Assembly: GCF_014203595.1 (NCBI RefSeq) | Contig: NZ_JACHJK010000012.1 | Location: forward strand, 142,135-206,134 | Length of the DNA stretch: 64,000 nt | Direction: 5' to 3' | Source: Streptomyces echinatus | GTDB taxonomy: Bacteria; Actinomycetota; Actinomycetes; Streptomycetales; Streptomycetaceae | Shown here: positions 15,204 to 25,375 of the stretch, piece after piece | Numbering within the stretch: the stretch's first letter is position 1 | Layout: each line of letters opens with the position of its first letter | Made by a program: the position numbers and the translations under genes | Notes under the pieces: model-generated | The model's input: only the letters and a program-made list of their open reading frames with translations | What the model was told of the DNA's origin: nothing | Database searches by the model: none

Positions 15204-18200
15204 ATGGCCTCGTTGCCAACGTCCCCTTCCGCCGACAGCCGGACCCGTGTGTCCGCGCTCCGAGACGCGCTCGCCACCCGCGTGGTCGTGGCCGACGGAG
15301 CCATGGGCACCATGCTCCAGGCCCAGGAGCCCACCCTCGACGACTTCCAGCAGCTCGAGGGCTGCAACGAGATCCTCAACCTCACCCGCCCCGACATCGT
15401 CCGCTCCGTCCACGAGGCGTACTTCGCCGTGGGCGTCGACTGCGTCGAGACCAACACCTTCGGGGCCAACCACTCCGCCCTCGGCGAGTACGACATCCCC
15501 GACCGGGTGCACGAACTGTCCGAGGCGGGTGCCCGGGTGGCCCGCGAGGTCGCCGACGAGTTCACCGCGAAGGACGGCCGGCCCCGCTGGGTCCTCGGCT
15601 CCATCGGCCCCGGCACCAAGCTCCCCACCCTCGGCCACGCCCCCTACACCACCCTCCGCGACGCCTACCAGCGCAACGCCGAGGGACTGGTCACCGGCGG
15701 CGCCGACGCCCTGCTCGTGGAGACCACCCAGGACCTGCTCCAGACCAAGGCGGCCGTGCTCGGCGCCCGGCGCGGCCTCGAGGCCCTCGGCCTGGACGTG
15801 CCGGTCATCGTGTCCGTGACCGTCGAGACCACCGGCACCATGCTGCTCGGCTCCGAGATCGGCGCCGCGCTCACCGCGCTGGAGCCCCTGGGCATCGACA
15901 TGATCGGCCTGAACTGCGCCACCGGCCCGGCCGAGATGAGCGAGCACCTGCGCTACCTCGCCCGCAACGCCCGCATCCCGCTGTCCTGCATGCCCAACGC
16001 CGGCCTGCCCGTCCTCGGCAAGGACGGCGCCCACTACCCCCTGACCGCGCCGGAGCTGGCCGACGCGCAGGAGACCTTCGTCCGCGAGTACGGCCTCTCG
16101 CTCATCGGCGGCTGCTGCGGCACCACCCCCGAGCACCTGCGCCAGGTCGTCGAACGCGTCCGGGGCCTCACCCCGCCCCCGCGCGACCCGCGCCCCGAGG
16201 CGGGCGCCGCCTCCCTCTACCAGTCCGTGCCGTTCCGGCAGGACACCTCCTACCTGGCCATCGGCGAGCGCACCAACGCCAACGGCTCCAAGAAGTTCCG
16301 CGAGGCCATGCTGGCGGCCCGCTGGGACGACTGCGTGGAGATGGCGCGCGAGCAGATCCGCGAGGGCGCGCACATGCTCGACCTGTGCGTCGACTACGTC
16401 GGCCGGGACGGCGTCGCGGACATGGAGGAGCTGGCCGGACGGTTCGCGACCGCCTCCACGCTGCCGATCGTCCTCGACTCCACCGAGGTCGACGTGATCA
16501 GGGCCGGCCTGGAGAAGCTCGGCGGCCGTGCGGTGATCAACTCCGTGAACTACGAGGACGGCGACGGCCCCGACTCCCGCTTCGCGCAGGTCACCAGGCT
16601 GGCCCGGGAGCACGGTGCCGCGCTGATCGCGCTGACCATCGACGAGGAGGGCCAGGCCCGCACCCCGGAGAAGAAGGTGGAGATCGCCGAGCGGCTGATC
16701 GCCGACCTGGGCGGGAACTGGGGCATCCGTGAGGAGGACATCCTCATCGACACCCTGACCTTCACCATCTGCACCGGTCAGGAGGAGTCCCGCAAGGACG
16801 GCATCGCCACCATCGAGGCGATCCGTGAGCTGAAGAAGCGGCACCCGGACGTGCAGACCACCCTGGGCCTGTCCAACATCTCCTTCGGCCTGAACCCGGC
16901 CGCCCGGATCCTGCTCAACTCCGTCTTCCTCGACGAGTGCGTCAAGGCGGGCCTGGACTCGGCGATCGTGCACGCCTCCAAGATCCTGCCGATCGCCCGG
17001 TTCAGCGAGGAAGAGGTGCGCACCGCCCTCGACCTGATCCACGACCGGCGCAGCGAGGGCTACGACCCCCTGCAGAAGCTCATGCAGCTCTTCGAGGGCG
17101 CCACCGCCAAGTCGCTCAAGGCCGGCAAGGCCGAGGAACTGGCCGCGCTGCCGCTGGAGGAGCGCCTCAAGCGGCGGATCATCGACGGCGAGCGCAACGG
17201 CCTGGAAGCCGACCTGGACACGGCCCTGGAGGACCGGCCGGCCCTGGACATCGTCAACGAGACGCTGCTCGACGGCATGAAGGTCGTCGGCGAACTGTTC
17301 GGTTCCGGCCAGATGCAGCTGCCGTTCGTGCTGCAGTCCGCCGAGGTGATGAAGGCCGCCGTCGCCCACCTCGAACCCCACATGGAGAAGTCGGACGCCG
17401 AGGGCAAGGGCACCATCGTGCTGGCCACCGTGCGCGGAGACGTGCACGACATCGGCAAGAACCTGGTCGACATCATCCTGTCCAACAACGGCTACAACGT
17501 CGTCAACCTGGGCATCAAGCAGCCGGTCTCGGCGATCCTGGAGGCCGCCGAGGAGAACCGGGCCGACGTCATCGGCATGTCCGGGCTCCTGGTGAAGTCC
17601 ACGGTGATCATGAAGGAGAACCTGGAGGAGCTCAACCAGCGCGGCCTGGCCGCCCGCTTCCCCGTCATCCTCGGCGGCGCCGCCCTGACCCGCGCCTACG
17701 TCGAACAGGACCTGCACGAGATCTACGACGGCGAGGTCCGCTACGCCCGCGACGCCTTCGAGGGCCTGCGCCTGATGGACGCCCTGATCGGCGTCAAGCG
17801 GGGCGTGCCCGGCGCCGCACTGCCCGAACTGCGCCAGCGCCGGGTCCGCGCCACCGCCACCCCGGAGGCGGACGAACGCCCGCAGGAGGGCCACGTCCGC
17901 TCCGACGTCGCCACCGACAACCCCGTGCCCGCCCCGCCGTTCTGGGAGACCCGGGTGATCAAGGGGATCCAGCTCAAGGAGTACGCGAGCTGGCTGGACG
18001 AGGGCGCGCTGTTCAAGGGGCAGTGGGGACTCAAGCAGGCCCGCACCGGCGAGGGACCGACCTACGAGGAGCTGGCCGAGACCGAGGGCCGGCCCCGGCT
18101 GCGCGGCCTGCTGGACCGGCTCCAGACGGAGAACCTGCTGGAGGCGGCCGTGGTCTACGGCTACTTCCCGTGCGTGTCCAAGGACGACGACCTGATCATC

Positions 18201-18719
18201 CTCGACGAGCGGGGCAACGAGCGCACCCGCTTCACCTTCCCGCGCCAGCGCCGCGGCCGGCGGCTGTGCCTGGCCGACTTCTTCCGGCCCGAGGAGTCCG
18301 GCGAGACGGACGTGGTCGGCTTCCAGGTCGTCACCGTCGGCTCCCGCATCGGCGAGGAGACCGCCAAGCTGTTCGAGGCCAACGCCTACCGCGACTACCT
18401 CGAACTGCACGGCCTGTCCGTGCAGCTGGCCGAGGCACTCGCCGAGTACTGGCACGCCCGGGTCCGCGCCGAACTCGGCTTCGGCGGCGAGGACCCGGCC
18501 GACATCGAGGACATGTTCGCCCTCAAGTACCGGGGCGCCCGCTTCTCCCTCGGCTACGGCGCCTGCCCCGACCTGGAGGACCGCGCCAAGATCGCCGACC
18601 TGCTCCGGCCCGAGCGGATCGGGGTCCACCTGTCCGAGGAGTTCCAGCTCCACCCCGAGCAGTCCACGGACGCCATCGTGATCCACCACCCCGAGGCGAA
18701 GTACTTCAACGCACGGTGA
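15204..18719 (+). CDS. metH: cobalamin-dependent methionine synthase
   Basis: A 1171-residue MetH. It transfers methyl from 5-methyltetrahydrofolate through B12 to homocysteine, in four modules. The homocysteine-binding barrel (about 1-330) has VVVADGAMGTMLQ and the zinc ligands GGCCGTTPEH. The folate-binding barrel (about 350-650) has IGERTNANGSKKF. The B12 module (about 660-900) has the lower-axial His motif GDVHDIGKNLVDIIL. The SAM-binding reactivation domain is at the C-terminus. ATG 15204 has AGGGAG seven bases upstream. A 13-bp terminator follows. Confidence 0.97.
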   Translation: MASLPTSPSADSRTRVSALRDALATRVVVADGAMGTMLQAQEPTLDDFQQLEGCNEILNLTRPDIVRSVHEAYFAVGVDCVETNTFGANHSALGEYDIPDRVHELSEAGARVAREVADEFTAKDGRPRWVLGSIGPGTKLPTLGHAPYTTLRDAYQRNAEGLVTGGADALLVETTQDLLQTKAAVLGARRGLEALGLDVPVIVSVTVETTGTMLLGSEIGAALTALEPLGIDMIGLNCATGPAEMSEHLRYLARNARIPLSCMPNAGLPVLGKDGAHYPLTAPELADAQETFVREYGLSLIGGCCGTTPEHLRQVVERVRGLTPPPRDPRPEAGAASLYQSVPFRQDTSYLAIGERTNANGSKKFREAMLAARWDDCVEMAREQIREGAHMLDLCVDYVGRDGVADMEELAGRFATASTLPIVLDSTEVDVIRAGLEKLGGRAVINSVNYEDGDGPDSRFAQVTRLAREHGAALIALTIDEEGQARTPEKKVEIAERLIADLGGNWGIREEDILIDTLTFTICTGQEESRKDGIATIEAIRELKKRHPDVQTTLGLSNISFGLNPAARILLNSVFLDECVKAGLDSAIVHASKILPIARFSEEEVRTALDLIHDRRSEGYDPLQKLMQLFEGATAKSLKAGKAEELAALPLEERLKRRIIDGERNGLEADLDTALEDRPALDIVNETLLDGMKVVGELFGSGQMQLPFVLQSAEVMKAAVAHLEPHMEKSDAEGKGTIVLATVRGDVHDIGKNLVDIILSNNGYNVVNLGIKQPVSAILEAAEENRADVIGMSGLLVKSTVIMKENLEELNQRGLAARFPVILGGAALTRAYVEQDLHEIYDGEVRYARDAFEGLRLMDALIGVKRGVPGAALPELRQRRVRATATPEADERPQEGHVRSDVATDNPVPAPPFWETRVIKGIQLKEYASWLDEGALFKGQWGLKQARTGEGPTYEELAETEGRPRLRGLLDRLQTENLLEAAVVYGYFPCVSKDDDLIILDERGNERTRFTFPRQRRGRRLCLADFFRPEESGETDVVGFQVVTVGSRIGEETAKLFEANAYRDYLELHGLSVQLAEALAEYWHARVRAELGFGGEDPADIEDMFALKYRGARFSLGYGACPDLEDRAKIADLLRPERIGVHLSEEFQLHPEQSTDAIVIHHPEAKYFNAR

Positions 18720-18774
18720 CGCGTGTCTCACCCAGCACACTGATCGGATAGGACGTACACTGGTCGGTCCACTG

Positions 18775-18805
18775 CAGGCCGGTTCCCAGCCCGGGAACCG
18801 GCCTG
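18775..18805 (+). terminator. metH terminator hairpin
   Basis: A perfect 13-bp stem (18775-18787 with 18793-18805) and a 5-base loop lie 55 bases after the metH stop and before the HAD gene. Confidence 0.7.
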
Positions 18806-18831
18806 GTCGTCCCCCGAGGAGGTGCGCCCGG

Positions 18832-19533
18832 ATGACCAGTACGGTCCCCGCGCTAGGAACCCGCACGGCCGAAGGCTCCGCCCTGCAGGCGGTGCTCCTC
18901 GACATGGACGGCACCCTGGTGGACACCGAAGGCTTCTGGTGGGACGTCGAGGTGGAGGTCTTCGCCTCCCTCGGACACACCCTGGACGAGACCTGGCGCC
19001 ATGTCGTGGTCGGCGGCCCCATGACCCGCAGCGCCGGCTTCCTCATCGAGGCGACCGGCGCCGACATCACCCTCGCCGAACTCAGCGTGCTGCTCAACGA
19101 GGGGTTCGAGGACCGCATCGGCCGCACCCTGCCCCTGATGCCGGGCGCCGCCCGCCTCCTCGCCGAGCTGTCCGAGTACGAGATCCCCACCGCCCTGGTC
19201 TCCGCCTCCCACCGGCGCATCATCGACCGCGTCCTGACCGTGCTGGGCCCGCACCACTTCGCCCTGTCCATCGCCGGCGACGAGGTCTCCCGCACCAAGC
19301 CCTTCCCGGACCCCTATCTGCTCGCCGCCGCGGGACTCGGCGCGGATCCGGCCAGATGCGCCGTCGTCGAGGACACCGCGACCGGGGTGGCCGCCGCCGA
19401 GGCCGCGGGCTGCCGCGTGGTGGCCGTCCCCTCCGTCGCCCCCATCGGCCCCGCCCTGGGCCGCACCGTCGTCTCCTCCCTGGAGGAGGTCGACCTGGCA
19501 TTTCTGCGCGGCCTGATGACGGAAATGCGCTAG
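18832..19533 (+). CDS. HAD-superfamily phosphatase (beta-phosphoglucomutase/DhlB-like)
   Basis: A 233-residue HAD hydrolase. Motif I is LLDMDGTLVDTEG (nucleophile Asp near residue 24, acid/base Asp two later). Motif II is ALVSASH near residue 122, motif III is the Lys in SRTKPFPDPYL, and motif IV is VVEDTATGVAAAEAAG. The spacing after motif I indicates a C1-type helical cap as in phosphoglycolate phosphatase and beta-phosphoglucomutase. The substrate cannot be assigned. The ATG at 18832 has GAGGAGG upstream. It lies downstream of metH but behind a terminator. Confidence 0.88.
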   Translation: MTSTVPALGTRTAEGSALQAVLLDMDGTLVDTEGFWWDVEVEVFASLGHTLDETWRHVVVGGPMTRSAGFLIEATGADITLAELSVLLNEGFEDRIGRTLPLMPGAARLLAELSEYEIPTALVSASHRRIIDRVLTVLGPHHFALSIAGDEVSRTKPFPDPYLLAAAGLGADPARCAVVEDTATGVAAAEAAGCRVVAVPSVAPIGPALGRTVVSSLEEVDLAFLRGLMTEMR

Positions 19534-19990
19534 CCGGTCACGGGCGGTGTCCCCGGCCGGAAGAGCCCGGATGCACTGTGCACCGACCGCCCTGGACATA
19601 TTTACGGGGAAGTACACCCCGGTGGAATTCGACGTGAGCGGCGCGGCTGAATTCCACTGACCGGCCACACAGTTGGCAGTGTGACGTTCCCCACGCGGAC
19701 CGACCTCGACAACGTTGGCAAAGTGTGCTGAACGACCTTGATCGGGGAGTCTCCGTAAGACCTTGTGTCCCGATTGGTGGGATGCTGCACTAATCCTGCC
19801 GCTGTCGGGTATTCGGTGCGTCCACGACCGGTTCCCCTGCGTGATGGAGGATCAACTCACGCGGCTGTGAAACCCCCTGCGGGCGCGGACTAATCTCATC
19901 GCGAGAACATCGCCGAGAACCCCCACGGTCCGCCGCACCACCCATGCATGCCGGATACAGGGACCCGAACAGCTCTGGAGAAACTCCCGC
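19534..19990 (+). other. 457-base non-coding region upstream of the solute-binding gene
   Basis: No gene is seen. It contains a 9-bp inverted repeat GTGGAATTC (19622-19630) / GAATTCCAC (19649-19657). It also has two ACTAATC blocks about 100 bases apart (19789 and 19889), each giving a -10-like TAATCY that could drive the lipoprotein gene at 19991. Confidence 0.5.
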
Positions 19991-21595
19991 ATGAACCGCA
20001 AGACTTTGGTGCTGCCGGCGGTGGCCGGCCTGCTCACCCCGGTTCTCGCCGCGTGCGGCGGAGCCGACAGCGGGAGCAAGAGCGGTGACGCCATCGTCGT
20101 CGGTACGACGGACCAGTTCACGGCCACCAGCGACGCCCCGGCGCCCCTCGACCCGGCCTACGCCTACGACGTCGGCACCTGGAACATCCTGCGCCAGTCC
20201 GTGCAGACCCTGATGGCGCAGCCCAAGGGCGAGGGCGCCCCGGTCCCGGACGCCGCCGAGAGCTGCTCCTTCACCGACAGCGGCAGCGAGCGCTACGCCT
20301 GCAAGCTGCGCGAGGGCCTCACGTTCGCCAGCGGCGACGCGGTGACCGCCGCGGACGTCAAGTACTCCATCGAGCGTGCCCTGCACATCAACGCGGACAG
20401 CGGTGTCTCCGCCCTGCTGAACACCATCGACACCATCGAGACGCAGGGCGACCGCGAGATCGTCTTCCACCTCAAGACGGCCGACGCCACCTTCCCGTAC
20501 AAGCTGTCCACTCCGGTCGCGGGCATCGTCAACCCCAAGGACTACCAGAAGGACAAGCTCCGCGACGGCTTCGACGTCGACGGCTCCGGCCCCTACACCT
20601 TCAAGGCCGAGGTCAAGAACGACGCCGTCGTCAGCGCCACCTTCACCAAGAACCCTTCCTACAAGGGCAGCGCGACGATCAACAACGACAAGGTGGAGCT
20701 GCGCGCCTTCGCCGACGCCGACGCCATGGGCGACGCGGTCGACAAGGGCGACATCGACGTGATGACGCGCACCATGTCGCCCGCCCAGATCCAGAAGCTG
20801 GACGCCGGCAGCGGCGACAAGGTCGACCTGGTCGACATGCCGGGCCTGGAAATCCGCTACCTGGCCTTCAACACCGACGCCCCCACCGTCAAGACCAAGG
20901 CCGTACGCCAGGCCATGGCCCAGCTCATCAACCGCGGCGAACTGGTCTCCAAGGTCTACGGCACCCAGGCCGAGCCGCTGTACTCGCTGGTCCCGGCCAC
21001 CATCACCGGCCACTCCAACTCGTTCTTCAACAAGTACGGCAACCCCAGCGTCGACAAGGCCAAGTCCCTGCTCGCCAAGGCCGGCATCACCACCCCGGTG
21101 AAGCTGACCCTGCACTACACCACCGACCACTACGGCTCGGCCACCAAGCAGGAGTTCGAGATCCTGCAGCGGCAGCTCAACGACAGCGGCCTGTTCGACG
21201 CCTCCATCCAGGGCCACCCCTGGTCCGCCTTCCGGCCCGCCGAGCGGAAGGGCCAGTACGACGTCTACGGCATGGGCTGGTTCCCCGACTTCCCCGACGC
21301 CGACAACTTCATCGCGCCCTTCCTCGACAAGAACAACTTCCTCGGCTCGCCGTACACCAACGGCACCATCCAGCACACGCTGATCCCGCAGTCCCGCCGC
21401 GAGGCGGACCGGCTCAGCGCGGACAAGAGCCTGACCGAGATCCAGGACACCGTCGCAGAGGACGTCCCGGTGCTGCCGCTGTGGCAGGGCAAGCAGTACG
21501 TCGCCGCACGGGACGACATCACGGGCGTGGCCTACGCCCTCAACTCCTCCTCGACGCTCCAGCTGTGGGAGCTCGGCCGCGGTGTGAGCGGCTGA
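19991..21595 (+). CDS. ABC transporter solute-binding lipoprotein (SBP family 5)
   Basis: A 534-residue peptide/nickel-type solute-binding protein. It has a lipoprotein signal peptide with lipobox LAAC (Cys22), so the mature protein is tethered to the outer membrane face. SBP_bac_5 features include CKLREGLTFASGDAVTAADV, PAYAYDVGTWN near the N-terminus and the C-terminal DVPVLPLWQGKQYVA. The likely ligand class is oligopeptide-like. It is followed in tandem by a paralogue at 21690, with a 10-bp hairpin between the two genes. No ABC permease or ATPase genes adjoin, so the membrane partners must be encoded elsewhere. Confidence 0.92.
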   Translation: MNRKTLVLPAVAGLLTPVLAACGGADSGSKSGDAIVVGTTDQFTATSDAPAPLDPAYAYDVGTWNILRQSVQTLMAQPKGEGAPVPDAAESCSFTDSGSERYACKLREGLTFASGDAVTAADVKYSIERALHINADSGVSALLNTIDTIETQGDREIVFHLKTADATFPYKLSTPVAGIVNPKDYQKDKLRDGFDVDGSGPYTFKAEVKNDAVVSATFTKNPSYKGSATINNDKVELRAFADADAMGDAVDKGDIDVMTRTMSPAQIQKLDAGSGDKVDLVDMPGLEIRYLAFNTDAPTVKTKAVRQAMAQLINRGELVSKVYGTQAEPLYSLVPATITGHSNSFFNKYGNPSVDKAKSLLAKAGITTPVKLTLHYTTDHYGSATKQEFEILQRQLNDSGLFDASIQGHPWSAFRPAERKGQYDVYGMGWFPDFPDADNFIAPFLDKNNFLGSPYTNGTIQHTLIPQSRREADRLSADKSLTEIQDTVAEDVPVLPLWQGKQYVAARDDITGVAYALNSSSTLQLWELGRGVSG

Positions 21596-21635
21596 CGGCT
21601 CTCTCATCCGGGGGCCAGGGACGGCTGCCCCGGAT

Positions 21636-21661
21636 CCCGGGGCCGGAACGTCGGCCCCGGG
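21636..21661 (+). terminator. hairpin between the tandem solute-binding genes
   Basis: A 10-bp perfect stem (21636-21645 with 21652-21661) and a 6-base loop lie 40 bases after the first gene and 28 bases before the next start. It may attenuate rather than fully stop transcription. Confidence 0.5.
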
Positions 21662-21689
21662 GTGACGAACCGACGACAAGGCACTGCAA

Positions 21690-23270
21690 GTGAACATGCG
21701 CAACCAGTGGCCAGTCCTGCCCATCGTGGTGGGACTGGCCTCCGGCCTGTTGACCGGCTGCGGATCAGAGACCGGTGACACCGGGGGCACCGGCTCCTCC
21801 GTGGTGATGGGGATGTCCGACGACGTCCTCGCCACGGACCCGGCATCCGGCTACGATCCCGGCTCCTGGCTGTTGTTCAACAACGTCTTCCAGTCCCTGC
21901 TCAGCTTCCCCAAGGGCGCCACCGAACCCCAGCCCGAACTGGCGAAGCAGTGCGGCTTCACCGACACCCGGGCCATGGTCTACAAGTGCCGGCTGAAGGA
22001 CGGCCTGAAGTTCAGCAACGGTGACGCCCTCACCTCCGAGGACGTGAAGTTCTCCTTCGACCGCATGCTGAAGATCGACGACCCCGCCGGCCCCGCGATC
22101 ATGTTCCCGATGCTCGACAAGGTCGAGACCCCGGACGCGAAGACGGCCGTCTTCCACCTGAAGGTGCCCGACGCCACCTTCCCCAGCAAGATCGCCTCCG
22201 GCGCCGGCTCCATCGTGGACCACCGCCAGTACGACGCGAACGGCCTGCGCACCGACCACCAGGCCGTCGGCTCGGGCCCCTACGAACTGGACTCCCTCGA
22301 CGAGGACCAGGCGGTCTTCTCCGTCAACGGCAACTACACGGGCACCGTCAAGGCCAAGAACTCCGGCGTCACCCTGAAGTTCTTCCACGGCGACCGCACC
22401 GCCCTGAAGCAGGCCCTCCTCGACGGCGGCATCGACATCGCCTACCGAGGCCTGACCGCCGCCGACATCGCCCAACTCGACCAGCAGGACGACAGCAAGG
22501 GCGTCGACGTCACCGAGGGCACCAGCGCCGAGGTCCAGCACCTGGTCTTCAACATGAAGGACCCGGTGGCCGGCAAGCTCGGCGTCCGCAAGGCCATCGC
22601 GTACCTCATCGACCGCGACGCCCTCATGAAGGACGTCTACGAGGGCACCGCCACCCCGCTGTACTCGATCATCCCGGCGGGCATCGCGGGCCACAACACC
22701 GCCTTCTTCGACACCTACGGCGCCCGGCCCTCCCAGGCCAAGGCCGCCGCCGCGCTCCACGCCGACGGCATCACCGACAAGGTCAAGCTCACCCTGTGGT
22801 CCACGCCGTCCCGCTACGGCCCCGCCACCGACGAGGAACTGAAGGCCATCGCCGGCCAGCTCAACGCCAGCGGCCTGTTCGACGCCGACGTCAAGTCCGT
22901 CGCCTTCGACCAGTACGAGAAGGACATCGCCGCCGGCAAGTACGGCGTCTACGTCAAGGGCTGGGTCCCCGACTACCCGGACGCCGACAACTTCACGGCC
23001 CCCTTCTTCGGCAAGGGCAACGTGCTGGACAACAACTACAGCAACCGCACCATCACCGGCACCCTCATCCCCGAGACCGCCGCGCAGAGCGACCGCGCCG
23101 CGACCGACAGGGAGTTCGGCAAGCTCCAGGACATCGTCGCCGACGAGCTGCCCGTCCTGCCGGTGTGGCAGGCCAAGCAGTACGCGGTCGCCCGCGACGG
23201 CGTGTACGGCCTGGAGTACTGCCTGGACGCCTCCACGGTCTTCCGGTTCTGGGAACTCAGCAAGAGCTGA
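21690..23270 (+). CDS. ABC transporter solute-binding lipoprotein, paralogue of the preceding gene
   Basis: A 526-residue SBP family 5 lipoprotein with signal peptide and lipobox LTGC (Cys about residue 25). It shares its layout and many motifs with the upstream protein: CRLKDGLKFSNGDALTSEDV, GWVPDYPDADNFTAPFF, and DELPVLPVWQAKQYAVARDG near the end. This points to a tandem duplication. GTG 21690 has AAGG eight bases upstream; ATG 21696 is possible. A strong terminator follows, and no permease genes are near. Confidence 0.92.
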   Translation: MNMRNQWPVLPIVVGLASGLLTGCGSETGDTGGTGSSVVMGMSDDVLATDPASGYDPGSWLLFNNVFQSLLSFPKGATEPQPELAKQCGFTDTRAMVYKCRLKDGLKFSNGDALTSEDVKFSFDRMLKIDDPAGPAIMFPMLDKVETPDAKTAVFHLKVPDATFPSKIASGAGSIVDHRQYDANGLRTDHQAVGSGPYELDSLDEDQAVFSVNGNYTGTVKAKNSGVTLKFFHGDRTALKQALLDGGIDIAYRGLTAADIAQLDQQDDSKGVDVTEGTSAEVQHLVFNMKDPVAGKLGVRKAIAYLIDRDALMKDVYEGTATPLYSIIPAGIAGHNTAFFDTYGARPSQAKAAAALHADGITDKVKLTLWSTPSRYGPATDEELKAIAGQLNASGLFDADVKSVAFDQYEKDIAAGKYGVYVKGWVPDYPDADNFTAPFFGKGNVLDNNYSNRTITGTLIPETAAQSDRAATDREFGKLQDIVADELPVLPVWQAKQYAVARDGVYGLEYCLDASTVFRFWELSKS

Positions 23271-23283
23271 CACCGGCTGTGAC

Positions 23284-23317
23284 GAGGGCGCCCTTCCCGC
23301 AAGGGAAGGGCGCCCTC
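23284..23317. terminator. terminator with GCAA tetraloop
   Basis: A perfect 15-bp stem (23284-23298 with 23303-23317) is capped by GCAA, a GNRA tetraloop. It sits between the convergent stops of the solute-binding gene and the response regulator. Confidence 0.85.
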
Positions 23318-23350
23318 CGCCGTCGTACGGCCTTCGCGCCGCCCGGCCGG

Positions 23351-24022
23351 CTACTGCGCGCCGGGACGCACCAGACCGCTCTCGTACGCGTACACGGCCG
23401 CCTGCACCCGGTCCCGGAGCCCCAGCTTGGTGAGCACATGCCCCACATGCGTCTTCACCGTCGTCTCACTGACGAACAGATCGGCCGCGATCTCCGCGTT
23501 GGACAGCCCGCGCGCCACCAGCTTCAGCACCTCCACCTCACGGTCGGTGAGGGTGTGCAGGGTGTCCGGCACCGGCTCCTCACCCGACGGCAGATGCGTG
23601 GCGTACTTGTCCAGCAGCCGCCGCGTGATGCTCGGCGCGAGCATCGCCTCGCCGGCCGCCACCACCCGGATCGCCTGCACCAGCTCATTGGCGGGAGCGT
23701 CCTTGAGCAGAAAACCACTGGCACCGGCGCGCAGCGCCTCCACCACGTACTCGTCCAGATCGAACGTGGTCAGCACCAGCACCTTCGCCGGACCGTCCCG
23801 CCCGGGCCCGGTGATCTGCCGGGTGGCCTCCACCCCGTCCATCCTCGGCATCCGGATGTCCATGAGCACGACATCCGGCTGCAGGGCTCGCACCTGGTCG
23901 AGGGCCTGCAGGCCGTCACCGGCCTCGCCCACGACAGCGATGTCCTGCTCGGCCTCCAGGATCATCCGGAAACCCGTACGCAGCAGGGGCTGGTCGTCGA
24001 CCAGTAGGACGCGGATGGCCAC
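23351..24022 (-). CDS. NarL/LuxR-family response regulator (orphan)
   Basis: A 223-residue two-component response regulator. The receiver domain (1-120) has the acidic pair Asp9/Asp10, phospho-acceptor Asp55 in VVLMDIRMPRMDG, the conserved Thr in VLVLTTFDLDEY and Lys in FLLKDAP. The C-terminal LuxR helix-turn-helix (about 150-215) has LTDREVEVLKLVARGLSNAE and VSETTVKTHVGHVLTKLG. GTG 24022 has AAGGAG six bases upstream. No histidine kinase gene adjoins it. The upstream neighbour is a nuclease, so its cognate kinase and targets are unknown. Confidence 0.92.
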   Translation of the reverse strand: MAIRVLLVDDQPLLRTGFRMILEAEQDIAVVGEAGDGLQALDQVRALQPDVVLMDIRMPRMDGVEATRQITGPGRDGPAKVLVLTTFDLDEYVVEALRAGASGFLLKDAPANELVQAIRVVAAGEAMLAPSITRRLLDKYATHLPSGEEPVPDTLHTLTDREVEVLKLVARGLSNAEIAADLFVSETTVKTHVGHVLTKLGLRDRVQAAVYAYESGLVRPGAQ

Positions 24023-24075
24023 GTGACACTCCTTCGCTAGTCCGGCCCCATTCTGCCCTGCGCGGGTTCGACGCT

Positions 24076-25197
<1,122 letters not shown>

Positions 25198-25375
25198 GTC
25201 CACAGACCTTACGGCCCACCACTGACAGTGACCCAGTCGCCGCCCGCGTCACCCGTGCGTCATCGGGGCAAACACAAGGGGTGCCGGGGCGAAACGTGCC
25301 ACCACGGCCGCATACCATCGACCAGAGACCCTTCCGTCCGGCAGGTGCGGAAGACGCTTCGAACGAGGGGACACC

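Noticed and set aside
14829..19298. A 1489-codon open frame on the - strand opposite metH
   Set aside because: Antisense artefact of high GC; metH on the + strand has all family motifs and a ribosome site.
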